From positions 59,004,735-59,068,734 of the forward strand of contig NC_079503.1 in NCBI RefSeq assembly GCF_030052815.1: a DNA stretch of 64,000 nucleotides, read 5' to 3'. A program made the position numbers and the translations under genes. Every line of letters starts with the position of its first letter. Position 1 is the stretch's first letter. Positions 35,024-45,626 of this stretch are shown one piece after another. The notes below the pieces were generated by a model. The model saw only the letters and a program-made list of their open reading frames with translations. It ran no database searches and was not told the origin of the DNA. This DNA comes from Hevea brasiliensis. Its lineage: Eukaryota > Streptophyta > Magnoliopsida > Malpighiales > Euphorbiaceae.

Positions 35024-38000
35024 TGTGACACCCCTTACCCGTCTACAGTATAGTCGAGTAAGATATGCCACACAGTGTACTGAAACACCCTATTTTATTT
35101 TAATCCTTTTTATCCTTCCTTATTTATTTTTATCATAGTTATGAAGTACAATTGGTGAAGTATAATTTATTTAAGTCATTTATGGAAAACATCAATTTAT
35201 TTAAGGTTCCACAAATTTTATAGAAAATCCTGCAGAGTACAGGCTAAAAATGGAGAAAATAGTTCTTTAGAACCTGTGAAAAACACTTCCAAAATTTCTA
35301 TCAATCCCAAACTCCATTTCATCAATAAAATCTCAATACTTTTCAACAACATTTCAATTTCTCAATCATTCATTTCATATGATATTTATGTAAAAGTCAT
35401 CAATAAATATTCACTTTTTTTTATTCATAAACACAATTTTCACTATTTACATCAATACCAAAACACATTACATAAGTCATAATTACACATGAGAAAATAA
35501 AAGTTAATTACAAAATACCCAAAATGAAACCTAGTGTCCTACCAACGCACTGATGTCGGTGAGGTGACATGGATACTATGCAAAGTTGTAGAAGGTCTCA
35601 CCCAGTCTGTGGTCTACTGGGCTCTCGGTCGGTCTCTCCAGAACCTACACGTGGCAAAAGCAACGCGCTAAGCAATAATGCTTAGTGGTGCCAATAATAA
35701 AATAAAAAGAAATAATAGAAAATAAATATGCAGTGCATGTTCTGATGTCTTATGCAAACAATTTTTCAATCATTATTGGCAATCTTATTTATTTTGTACT
35801 TGTTATATTCATAATTTCATTAAATTTATCCACTTCCATTTTTAGTTGCCCAAGTAACCTATACTGGATGACTGGACTGGATAAACGGGTAAACTGGCAC
35901 TGGGTATCATGTACCTCAGGTTGTCACACCATCGGTCACATATGTATCTCCCGGTGTGCAACAGAACAACTAATGAGCTATAATAAATATTAGGCACAAG
36001 GCCAAGTATCATCACAATGTCAGAATGGCTAAAACCATAAAATCACAGAATGGCATAATACCATGTGCAGTACTGCTAACTGAACCCTATTGGCATGCCA
36101 ACCTATCCAAACCAATCTTGCTAGGTGTACTAGGGCATGTTACACTTTTAAATTATATAATTCTTCAAATTTAAGTTTAGGTGTTACTATTTATTTCATT
36201 AGTCAACTAAAATGTTGACTTTTGCATAGACAATAGGTACATTGATTCTAATACTCCCAACATATCACATTTTGCATTCTAAAATTGTTGGTATTGGTTG
36301 CCAATACTATTTCTAAGCTTAGTGTTAGTTATTCAAAATTTTCAGATTTCAAGCCTCATATTTACTATTTCATTGGTCATTTGTACAGTAGGAATTTGGC
36401 AAAATTGTCTTCATGAAAGTTGTTTCTTATTTTGTCTAGTTATATTTCCTTTTTTGAATCACTCCATTTGGAGTTTTGTAGCTCAAGTTATGGCCTAAAC
36501 ACCATAACTAGCCGAATTGGACAAAATCCAAAATTCTGGGCAAAACTGGTTCTGCCAGATTTGGTAACCTGAGTTTGGTTGGCAATTTGACTAGGTTATG
36601 GTCAGAATTTGGATTTGTGTTCTTCATGAAAGTTGTAGGTCTATATCTCAAATTTCTGCTAGTAAAATTTCAGGTCAATTGGACTTTCTACACTGAGTTA
36701 TGACCGAATGAATAAACACTGCTCATTTGGTCATTTTGCCCAGGCAGAATGCAGGTCACCCGGATTAGGGCAATTTTTAGGCCAACTTGGTTTGGTTTTC
36801 TGGGCAGGGTTTCTTCACCAAAGTGGTGCCATTATGTGTCTAGTTTCATGTCTAATTGGCCTTGCACCAATTGAACCTCTACAACCCCATTTATAATAGC
36901 CCAAACCTGCTGGACTCATGCTCAATCCTGCAAGTTAGCCAACGTAGCTCACCTATACACAAATGCCAAGCCTCAACTCACTTTAATTCCTCATCATACA
37001 CAGCCAAATGGTCACTAATTGACCATTTAAACTTTCATTCACCAACACATGAGCAAAATCTAAGTTTTGTGCCTCAAACCCTAACTCCAATAACTAAAAT
37101 TTTTATACACATACAATCCATAAATTTCAACACCAAAATCATGTTCAATGGCATCCATACACAAAAATTTTTGATGAAATTGGCACTAACCTTGACTGAG
37201 GCACTTTCCAAGGCTTCAAAACTTCACTTTCTTCCCTTCTTTTTGCTGTCCAAAGCTTGCTCTATGTGTGAGGATGAGTTTTTGTGAAGGGAGGCTAGGG
37301 TTTTGAGGTAGTTTGATGGGTGAACCAAAGCTTGGAAAAGCTTTAATGGAGGAAGAGGATGGAGGTGCTGGTTCAACCAAAAGAAGAAGATAAGGAAATT
37401 TTGATTTTTTTTCTTTCATTTTTTGCCCATTTATTTATCTTAAGTGAGTGCTAGCCATGTGTCATCATGTGATTGGTTAAAATTGTTCTAATGACATCAT
37501 AATGATGTCAAAATTCCCATTTTCTTTCATTTTCTTTCCTTTTCTTTTCTACTCATTTTCAATTTAATTTTTAGCAATATTTATTCACATTTTATGTCAT
37601 AATAATTATTTACTTAACTGGACAAGTCAGCCAAAAATCACCTCTGAAGGCGAAATGACCAAAATGCCTTCCGTTTGGCTTAACGTACTAAAATTGTCTA
37701 TACCAATTGAAAAATTTTTCTAAGCATTTTCTTAGCATTCTAACCATAGGAACCTCAATGAACCTTCTTTGGAGTCCCAAAAATTATTTTATGAATTTTC
37801 CCCTGAGTCTAGGGCTCCTAGTTGAGAGAACCACAACTTCCCACTGGGTTAGCCATCGCTAGGGTAACTTAGTTGTATTTTATTACTAAATTTTTTTCTA
37901 AATTTTTCTTATTAATATTTGAGTTAATTATGGTTCCTCACTTTAGTTTAAATATTTTTTCAGACGTTCTAGCTGTCTGGACCGACACCGATCACCGGAA

Positions 38001-38039
38001 CAGTAGAATGCACAGAGTTTCTACAGGGAGGGTGTTACA
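35024..38039 (-). mobile_element. E5 5' LTR (C family, 3016 bp)
   Basis: It starts TGTGACACCCC and ends GGGAGGGTGTTACA at the TSD (38040-38044). It keeps a segment (about 35993-36172) absent from the sister LTR. It has the C-type double hairpin at 35649-35685 and the inverted repeat CACACC...GGTGTG at 35925-35958. Confidence 0.88.
35649..35685 (-). other. LTR double hairpin, C type (E5 5' LTR)
   Basis: On the minus strand hairpin I is CTAAGCA, TTAT, TGCTTAG (35685-35668). It is followed by GCGTTGC, TTTT, GCCACGT (hairpin II). Compared with type A, the third pair is A-T instead of G-C, the inner pairs differ, and hairpin II uses GCGT/ACGC in place of GCGA/TCGC. Confidence 0.62.
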
Positions 38040-38082
38040 ACTTTGCTGATATTTTTGTACGGGTATTATTTTATACCCAATG
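38040..38082 (+). mobile_element. E2 3' LTR, third part (short)
   Basis: Only 43 bp separate E5 from E7. They include the TSD of E5 (38040-38044), the GGGTAT...ATACCC inverted repeat (about 38061-38078) and the TSD CAATG of E7 (38078-38082). E7 thus integrated directly beside this inverted repeat. Confidence 0.85.
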
Positions 38083-39865
38083 TGTAACATCCTCATTTTC
38101 GTAGTCCATACGTCCCACTGTTCCGACGGCTAATGTCTGCCTCGGAAAGTCAGAATGTCTGGAACTACACTGTAATGATAATGAGGAAGTATAAAATAAT
38201 GAAATATGTGATGAGAAAAATTAAGGAAAAATAGAAGAGATAAAATGTGACTAAGTTAAACGAGTCGAACCCGTAGTGATAGGTGACCGCACCGAGAAGT
38301 TACGGCGAAGACCATTGACTAGCCCTGGATCGTGAGGAACTCTGAGAAATATTTTCAGGACATAATTAGAGGTCTACTGAGGTGTAATTGACATTGGAAA
38401 TGTCAAAGAAAAATTAATAAGTTAGTATAAATGAAAAACAAAAATTAAAGAAATCGGCGATACAAGGAGTAAATCGGTGTTACCGAAAAAGTCCGAATTT
38501 AACCCGAAGAAGGGCATTTTGGTCATTTGACACCTAGAGTGGACTTTTGACCTAAATGTCTATGAAAAATAAGTAGTATTAAAATTTGAAAATGTCATGA
38601 AAATAAGAAGTTTTATACATAATGTAATTAAAAGAAATTATGGGGACATAATTGAAATAACTATAAGTTTATTTATACTAATAATAACCTAAAGTGAGTG
38701 GCGTTTATTATATTCATAAATCTTAATTAGTGGAGCATTATGGACATGTAAAAGCACTAAGTGGATAGATTTTATGAGGAAAACCATTCATTTTCTTCAA
38801 TTCTACTTCCATGGCCGAATATGGGTCTCCATTTTTCCTCCATGAGAATTCATCATGCAAGCTTTAATCCTCCCCCATTCTCAACTTAAAACTCAAGGTT
38901 CCCTTCATCAAACTTTGTCTCCACACCATGGGAAAGCTTTGGGCAGCAAGAACAAGAAGAAATTTCAAGGTTTAGCAAGCTCTAAACAAAGGTTAGTGCT
39001 TAATCTTTCCAATTTCCTTCACTAATCGTTGTGTTGAGTTTTGGGTAAGTTGAATTGCTAAGAAAAATTGAGGAAATGATTGAGTATTGGTGAACTTTAG
39101 TTTTGGCAGCCATGAAAATGCATGGTTAGTGACTTATTCTTATATTTAATGGATGGGAATTAAGGTTGATTAACTCAAATGGAAGTTGTAGTAGGTTAAT
39201 GTTCAAGTATGTGCATGTTAGTGCTTGAATTAAGGGTTTAAAATGGGACCTTGATGCTTTGGCAAATTGCCATGTTTGGCAGCCTATAATATCATGAATT
39301 TATGTGTGTGAATATGAAATTTATTAATGAAATATGATAGTGTTAAATTGTGGGCAGCATGTGTAGTTGATATTGAGGTATGAGTATATGGAAGTGTATG
39401 TGTAATATTGATATTGAGGTATGTTGAATTTTGGTTGAAGTGAATGTTGAACTTGAATGGTGAATTGTGTGCATTGAGCACTTGAGTGTTCTGCCCAAAA
39501 TGCTTGCTGGAATTGTGTACAATGTATATAGAAGTGCCATGATTAAATGTTGAAGTATTGAGAGTAGGAGGATTGTCAAAATTGGAAGTGTAATGTTCAA
39601 ATGCAGGTTGTGTATGTTGGCAGCACCTAAATTAGGTCATAAGTGCAAAACTGTGAACCCAATTGGTATGAGGCCAATGGGGGGTGAAACTAGATACCAA
39701 ATAGGCCAACTTTCATGTAGAAATGTTGCTAAAATTCTGCCTAGAAACTGACCTTAAAAATGACCAAATCTGAAATAGCAACCTTGCAACCCAGATTTTT
39801 GACCATATGAACAGTAGTCATTAGGGTGACCATAACTCACTCAAAACAGTTCCAATTGACCTGAA

Positions 39866-40352
39866 ATTTTTACCATGGATAGCTTAGACATAGAGCTATA
39901 ATTCTTATGAAAACACCAAAGCCCAGAAATGGCCAGAACTAAGTCAAATAGCTTGCACAAATTTGGGTACCAAAAATGCTAGAACTAAATGTGACCTAAA
40001 ATTGACCAAATTTTGCAGTAAAGGTGCAATCTGTCCAGCTTTAGTAAATTGACTATATCTTGGTCTATACAACTCAGAATGACCTGAAATTTTGCTAAAA
40101 GTTCAATAAGACATAGAGCTACAATTCTTATGAAGACACCAAAGTCCAGAAATGGCCAGAACCAAGTCAAATAGCTTGCACAAGTTCGGGTACCAAAACT
40201 GCCAGAACTAAAAGTGACCTAAAATTGACCAAATTTTGCACCAAAGGTGCAATCTGTCCAGCTTTAGTAAATTGACCATATCTTGGTCTATACAACTCAG
40301 AATGACCTGAAATTTTGCCCAACGTGCAATTAGACATAGAGCTACAATTTTG
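39866..40352 (+). repeat. 223-bp tandem duplication inside E7
   Basis: The phrase GACATAGAGCT recurs at 39887, 40110 and 40333, exactly 223 bp apart, with well conserved flanks. About 2.2 copies are present. The unit consists of the common chromovirus LTR phrases (CTGAAATTTT..., CAAAGCCCAGAAATGGCC...). The other LTRs in the window have one copy. Confidence 0.75.
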
Positions 40353-40860
40353 CTTCTTTAACCAGAAGCTAAAAACCAAGAGAAATAGGACTTTAGGCTA
40401 GACTAATCTAGCACACAAAAATTAAAAATTTGACATTTACATACAATGATGCTTGAAGCAATTTGGCAATGAATGCCAACTTGTAAAAATGGTAAATTGC
40501 ACTATATTGGCAGCATATTGAGTTACGAATTGTGACATGTTGATACTAGAATCAACTTATGCATGATGTATGAAAAGGTCAACATTTTCATTGACCAGTG
40601 AATTGTATAATGACCAGTAAACCCTAAAAATAAATATTTAATCTTGTACTATGCCCTAAATTGCCTAGTTGACTAGTTTGGATAGGTTGGCATGCCAATA
40701 GGATTCTGACAACTATTCTGTAAATGGCTTCATGCCATACCGTGTTTTTATGGCTTATTATACCACACTGTGATGTTAATAGCCTACGGCTATACGTATT
40801 GTGTTATTATACTTGGCTTATCGCCAGATTTATTATATGGCTTTTTAACCACACTATTTG

Positions 40861-40893
40861 CACACCGGGAGACACTTTGGGACCGATGGTGTG
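40861..40893 (+). other. LTR inverted repeat CACACC...GGTGTG (E7)
   Basis: CACACC (40861-40866) and GGTGTG (40888-40893) flank a spacer with GGGAGA and CCGAT and are followed by ACGGCC. It is shared with C LTRs at 24458-24492, 35925-35958, 47698-47731 and 62412-62445. The D LTR at 48901-48941 has CATAC...GTATG in the same place. Confidence 0.5.
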
Positions 40894-41216
40894 ACGGCCT
40901 GAGGTACTAGTTACCTAGTGCTAGTATATCCGTTTATCCAGTCTGGTCAGTGTATAGGCTACACGGGCAGTCAATTAAAATATTATTCAATTCAGACAGT
41001 TTAGTTAAGTATACGAAAATTTTAGTACAATTAAATTAAGCATTGAAGGAAATGAGTAAAAGAGATTAGCAATAGAAATATAACAAAAATACAATTTGCA
41101 GAATCGTAGAGACTTAAAATACAATACAGTTAGAATAATTGATTCTTGGATATCCAAATTATGATTTATTTCTTTCTTTATTTGTATATATTATTTCTTG
41201 TTATATTATTGCACCA

Positions 41217-41256
41217 CTAAGCAGAAATGCTTAGAGCGATGGAATTGTTTCCTCGC
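41217..41256 (+). other. LTR double hairpin, D type (E7)
   Basis: Hairpin I is CTAAGCA, GAAA, TGCTTAG (41217-41234): a 7 bp stem with a GAAA loop of the stable GNRA kind. Hairpin II is GCGA-T-GGAA, loop, TTCC-TCGC (41236-41256), with one bulged T. It is placed after TTGCACCA as in the other families. Confidence 0.62.
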
Positions 41257-41914
41257 GCAGGTACTGAAGGTAAAACTAGTAGACTGTCGACTAAGATTTT
41301 TGGAGTCCAGATCTGCAGAAGTGTCAGAAGAGTTAAAGGTTGTCACTTCATCAGCAATGCATGTAGATAGGGCTCATTTTAAGCATGTTTTCTAATCTGT
41401 ACATTATAATTACTGCTATTATTGTAATGTGAATTAGTAACTGTAATTTCATTTGTATATCCTGTACTTGATAAATTTATGCACTTAATTGGCAAATTAT
41501 ATAAGTTAATGAAATATAAGAATTCTGATATTTGAATTGATTATCTAATCATAATGATTCTGAATGAGATTGAGTTTGAGAAATTTTGAGACTGAATCTG
41601 AGTTTGAGAAACTGTTGAAAATGCTTTGAGATAATCTGAGTTATGAATTTGAGCATATATTGAAATTGTTTTTGGCAGGTTCAGAAGAACTGTTAGTCCA
41701 AATTACAGCTGGCACTCTGCCGGATTATCGTTAAAATTTTTGAAAATTCCAAATTAGTTAGATTTTGATAAAAGTAAAAATAGCCTAAACCTTAAATAAA
41801 GTTTTTGAATAAATAAATCAAGAACTATAATGAAATCAGATAAGATTAGGTGCTCCGGCACTCCGTGTGACACGCCTTGCTCGGCTACACTGTAGACGGG
41901 TGAGGGGTGTTACA

Positions 41915-42475
41915 CAATGTAATTTAGTTTGATGTAAATAAATATTGTTCTTATGTATTAATATAAAGTTGAGCAGTTGTATTTATAAACTGTAATAGTA
42001 TTATTATTGGATTTTATATCTATAAATTAAACTTGTGAATGTAAATTAGCTTTACTGAATGCAATGTTTATGGAATTATTTTGAAATGGTTTGATCTGAA
42101 AATTTTGAGTTGAATTGAGATTATTTGGAGGTTGGGAGGGAGTTGTGGAAATATTTATTGGAAGTGTTTTTTTCAGGTATTTGAAGAACTATTTTCTCAA
42201 AATACAGTTGGCACTCTGCCAAAATTTTTATAAAATTTACATACAAATAAAAATGGACAAAAATTTTTACTAGTTTTGTAACTTCAATCTAGTTTTGCAA
42301 CTTCAATTAAATGTTTTTAATTCCTACCAAAATGCTCACCAATTCCAAAAAAGTAAGAAAATTGTTTTAAAATCTCTTGTAGGGTACTTAATGAGTTATC
42401 GGTAGGTGAAGTTCGATAGTTCATTAGGTATTCTACGGGATCATGTTGTGCCTTATAGAGGGGTAAGGTGTGACA
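41915..42475 (+). mobile_element. E2 3' LTR, last part
   Basis: This is the final 560 bp of the E2 LTR, ending GGGGTAAGGTGTGACA at the TSD TGTCA (42476-42480). It aligns with 14030-14566. It contains no gene. Confidence 0.87.
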
Positions 42476-42480
42476 TGTCA

Positions 42481-43236
42481 ATTGATAACAAATGTTTTAT
42501 ATTTTGCATTTTTCATTTTATTGTGCACCACTGAGTATTTTTATACTCAGCGATAGCTTTCTTTGCTGTCGCAGATAGAGACAAGGTATAAGCAATAGAG
42601 TGAGCTACTGATTATTGGGACTACACGGAGGCCTTTATATGGGTATTCAGTTATACCCTTGTAGTTTATTTTGATGTAAATAGTTTAGTGTCATATGTGT
42701 TAATGTAAAATTGAGCAGTTGTACATCAAAGTTGTAATAATATTATTTTTTTATTTTTCTTTTGTAAATTAAGATTTGTGTATGCAAATGTGATTTAATG
42801 CAAGGTTTATGAATTATTGAATTGTTTTGAACAATTTTTAAGTTGTAAAATTTGAGTTAAATTTTGGTTGAATTGAATTGATTGTAATGAATGAGGATAT
42901 GAAAATGAATGGATTGGAGTTGTGGTTGTTTTGAAAATATTGGAAGTGTTTTTCACAAGTGTTTGAATAACTATTTTTCCCAATATAGATGGCACTCTGC
43001 CGAAAATTTTTCAAAATTTATGTAAAATAAAAAAGTACAAAAATTTTAACTAGTCTTTAAACTTTAAGTAAATATTTTTAATTCCTACCAAAAGTGCTCA
43101 CCACCTTCGAAAGGTAAGAAAATTATTTTAAAATCCCTTGTAGTATATTTAATGGGTTATCGGTAGGTGAAGTATGGTAATTCATTAGATGTACTACGGG
43201 ATCATGTTACATCTTACTGAGAAGTAGGGTGTGACA
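42481..43236 (+). mobile_element. A0 LTR, right segment
   Basis: This is the continuation of 1-895 after E2. It includes the A-type double hairpin (42531-42572) and GGGTAT...ATACCC at about 42639-42656. The LTR ends GTAGGGTGTGACA at 43236. The next seven bases, TGTTTAG, resemble the start of an A internal region (TGTTTTAG in E2), but the PBS that should follow is replaced by Cassandra-like sequence. Confidence 0.82.
42531..42572 (+). other. LTR double hairpin, A type (A0)
   Basis: CTGAGTAT, TTTT, ATACTCAG (42531-42550), then GCGATAGC...GCTGTCGC (42550-42572). It is identical in both stems to 13902-13943, although the two LTRs differ elsewhere. Confidence 0.62.
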
Positions 43237-43243
43237 TGTTTAG

Positions 43244-43616
43244 GACCGTTACAATTAGCATCAGAGCCGCTCGCGTGTCCTCTTGGGCGATGGTGGGGCA
43301 AACCTTAGCGAGGACGCTGTGTCCCAAAAAGGGGGGAGAAAGGTCCATTAGGCAAATCCCACATCGGTAAAGCACGAAGATGGTCTTGGGTTCAAAAAGT
43401 AATGATATATAAAATGGGGGAACTAATCACTAGAGGCGCCTTTTGGTGGAATGGCCTGGAGAGTTGGAAGAACTCCAGGGTTAAGCGTGCTCGCTTGAGA
43501 CAAATCCTAGGATGGGTGACCTCCTGGGAAGTTCTCCATTCTACCTATGGGACAAAACCGTGAGGCTTATGGCCAAAGCGGACAATTCCTCTAGTGGTTG
43601 GAGCCCGATCGTTACA
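43244..43616 (+). mobile_element. Cassandra-like TRIM fragment (5S-bearing LTR)
   Basis: In order: the last 10 bp of a 5' LTR (GACCGTTACA, 43244-43253), a PBS-like AGCATCAGAGCC (43257-43268), a short internal region, a purine tract AAAAAGGGGGGAGAAAGG (43326-43343), then a nearly full LTR of about 269 bp (43348-43616). That LTR contains CCCACATCGG near its start, a 5S-like segment, and an ending GATCGTTACA. Short internal region, no ORF and a 5S sequence in the LTR are the known hallmarks of Cassandra TRIMs. Most of the 5' LTR is missing, so no TSD can be tested. Confidence 0.75.
43469..43545 (+). other. 5S rRNA-like promoter segment in the Cassandra LTR
   Basis: GAACTCC, then GGTTAAGCGTGC (A-box part, 43479-43490) and AGGATGGGTGACCTCCTGGG (C-box part, starting 43509) match the 3' two thirds of plant 5S rRNA. 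In 5S genes these boxes recruit TFIIIA and RNA polymerase III. The 5' third of 5S and its end are not preserved and the copy is single, so this is not a 5S rRNA gene. Confidence 0.8.
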
Positions 43617-43691
43617 TAAAAACTAAATAAAAGAGAAAAAATAAAAATAAAAAAATCTGCACTTTGTCTTCAACCTAGCCGAACCAAACCA

Positions 43692-43694
<3 letters not shown>

Positions 43695-43741
<47 letters not shown>
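43695..43741 (+). repeat. (GA)n microsatellite
   Basis: About 23 uninterrupted GA units lie in the 5' part of the D LTR E9, just after a GCCGAACCAAACC phrase. Related LTRs have a short purine-rich stretch here without the expansion. Confidence 0.95.
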
Positions 43742-43743
<2 letters not shown>

Positions 43744-45340
43744 TCACCATTGATGCTCACCCATAAGCTTGTCAAACCTTGAATTTCTACCATAAAATCA
43801 CCTACTCACTTCACTAAATTTGATCCTCACACCTTAGAACACCTTTAGACAGCAATTTGAAGGAGAAATAAAGGAGGTTGACAAGCTCAAGTTTGGTTCT
43901 AAAAGAGGTTAGTGCCTATACTTACTTCCCTCTCTTTTTAACCTTTGTTAGGAAGTCAAAGTAAATGAGAATTTATTGTAAAATTGAACAAAACATTTAT
44001 ATTGAAGTAAGTATGAAAATTGGTAGCTATGGGGGAAGGATGAGATTTGTTGATTTGTATGAATTGAATTGTTTAGAAGTGGTTTGTGATGATAAAATTT
44101 GAGTTAGATGTTGAATTATGTGTGTTGGATGAATTAATAGATTGTTAGGGTTAGGGCTTGTGACTAAATTAGGGATTTGATGCTTATGTTTAATTAGAGT
44201 TTTAATGGTCAATTAGTGACCATTTATGTTAAAGGAACCTTAAATTGAAGTGAGTTATGGCATTAGAAATGGAGTTAGTATGCTGCCTCTTAAAGTGCCA
44301 GAATGCTGGACTTGAGTCCAGTGCATTCCTAGGGTTATAACATGAGCTATGTTGCTCCAATTGTGCAAGGCCAATTGAAAATGAAACTAGACACATAATA
44401 GTACAACTTTGATGAAGAAACCTGGTCCAGAAAACCAATCTAAGTTGCCTTAAAAATTGACCTAATTCGGGTGACCAATATACTATTTCTGGATATTGAC
44501 CAAATGAACAATGTCTAGCCAAAGTTAGGCCACAAAAACTGCCAGAATCAAATTGTACCCAGAAATTCTGGGTACTGTCCAATCCGGCCAGTTATGGTAT
44601 TTAAGATAAAAATTGAGCTAAAAAACTCCAAATGGAGTGATTTAAAAAGGAAATTAAAGAAAACATATAAAGGAACAACTTTCACGAAGAAAGTTTTATC
44701 AAATTTTTACTGTAGTAACGTCCAATGGAACAGTGAATTTAGACCTCAAATTCTGAAAATTTGAAATAAAACCTGGGAGAGTAGGAAATGAGTTTTGCAA
44801 CCAATGCCAACAAAAATAAAATGTAAAATGTGGTATATTGGTGAACTTAGGCTTAACAAATTTATTATGAATCAAAAAGCCAATCTTTGAATGGAAATGG
44901 TCAAATAAATAGTAACCACTAAATTATGTGAAGTAGAAAAACAAACTATAAGAACCATTGTAGTTGTTAATATAGGATGTGGTAGGTAAATTGTGAATGG
45001 TGAAGTTGAGTGACTCCAATGATATAGGAAAGGGTATAATAAATTAGAAAGCTATTGTAATGGTTAATATATAGATAATGTAAATAGTTTATTTAAATTT
45101 TTGAATTTGAGTGACAATGGGATTTAAGGAAAATTTAGCTAAATTTGAAATCCATGAAATATTCATGGATTACTTGGAATATGAATAATAATTTATATAA
45201 AAAGGGCAATGAATAAATGAATGTATAAATAAGACTTTAGTTTCCATTATTGGAGAAAAGGATAAGAAAAAGTATTTTGAGTACAATGGTGCATGAGAAC
45301 CATTGTTTTGGATTGTGAACAATTATGGGTGATCTAATGA

Positions 45341-45362
45341 ATATATATATATATATATATAT
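45341..45362 (+). repeat. (AT)n microsatellite
   Basis: About eleven AT units lie in the D LTR E9. A shorter one is at about 58835-58845 in the A LTR E15, followed by GTGTGTG. Confidence 0.9.
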
Positions 45363-45626
45363 TATGAATGCCTAAATTATGTAAATATTAGACTTGAAGG
45401 TTTATGTTTCTATTATGAAAAAGATTAAAATACTATAAATTATAATTTGGAACATATAATGTAATTAGTAAATTTTAATTCTTAAACTTGAATGATTCTA
45501 GGACATAAGAGAATGACCTATGTGGAAGGCCTTAGGAAAATATTTCGATGTACAAATGGTACATGAAAGTTGATTGATGTGAATTGAAATTATCATAAAT
45601 GGTATAAGAATTGTATAAATTGTGTA

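Larger units (their letters stand above)
23560..38039 (-). mobile_element. E5: coding-type C-family chromovirus (Ty3/gypsy, Tekay/Del-like), reverse orientation
   Basis: This element has LTRs 23560-26386 and 35024-38039, and an internal region of about 4.83 kb once the nested solo LTR E6 is removed. The TSD is ACTTC/ACTTT (one mismatch). The left terminus reads TATGACACC where the other LTR has TGTGACACC. From the PBS the order is gag, zinc knuckle, protease, RT, RNase H, integrase, GPY/F, chromodomain. This is the Ty3/gypsy order, and the chromodomain marks a chromovirus. It is the only pol source in the window related to the LTR families that carry gag-only elements. It cannot be active because of the nonsense codons and E6. 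Confidence 0.9.
38083..41914 (+). mobile_element. E7: D-family solo LTR with mosaic structure
   Basis: This 3832 bp unit has ends TGTAACATCC...GGGGTGTTACA and a perfect TSD CAATG (38078-38082, 41915-41919). Its first part resembles the B LTR (for example the GACCATTGACTAGCCCTGG region near 38309). Its last part resembles C and D LTRs (CACACCGGGAGA... near 40861, CACTAAGCA... near 41215, TCGGCTACACTGTAGACGGG near the end). It contains a 223 bp tandem duplication. No gene is present. Confidence 0.82.
896..42475 (+). mobile_element. E2: non-autonomous A-family Ty3/gypsy element carrying four nested insertions
   Basis: This is a complete LTR element flanked by TSD TGTCA (891-895, 42476-42480). 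Its 5' LTR is 896-3317 plus 13495-14566 (about 3.49 kb without the insertion). The internal region is 14567-17092 (about 2.5 kb). Its 3' LTR is 17093-19720 plus 23271-23559, 38040-38082 and 41915-42475 (about 3.5 kb). The first two bases are TA instead of the expected TG. The internal region has a PBS, a gag with three nonsense codons, about 1 kb of non-coding DNA and a PPT, but no protease, RT or integrase core. It was therefore mobilised in trans. E3, E4, E5 and E7 are inserted in its LTRs, so it is older than all of them. Confidence 0.85.
43617..45626 (+). mobile_element. D-family LTR E9, left segment, 5'-truncated
   Basis: LTR sequence starts abruptly after the Cassandra fragment; about the first 600 bp expected by comparison with E10 are missing. 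It contains the AACCTAGCCGAACC and GACAGCAATTTGAAGGAG phrases shared with C LTRs, a GA microsatellite and an AT microsatellite. It is cut at 45626 by E10 (TSD GTGTA, 45622-45626 and 48621-48625). It contains no gene. Confidence 0.7.

Noticed and set aside
41198..41395. 65-codon ORF in E7
   Set aside because: It overlaps the conserved double hairpin and its downstream LTR sequence. The corresponding frame is not open in the D LTR E9, and no domain is seen.
43469..43545. 5S rRNA gene
   Set aside because: Only the internal promoter part matches. The first third of 5S and the proper end are missing and the copy sits in a TRIM LTR, not in a tandem 5S array.
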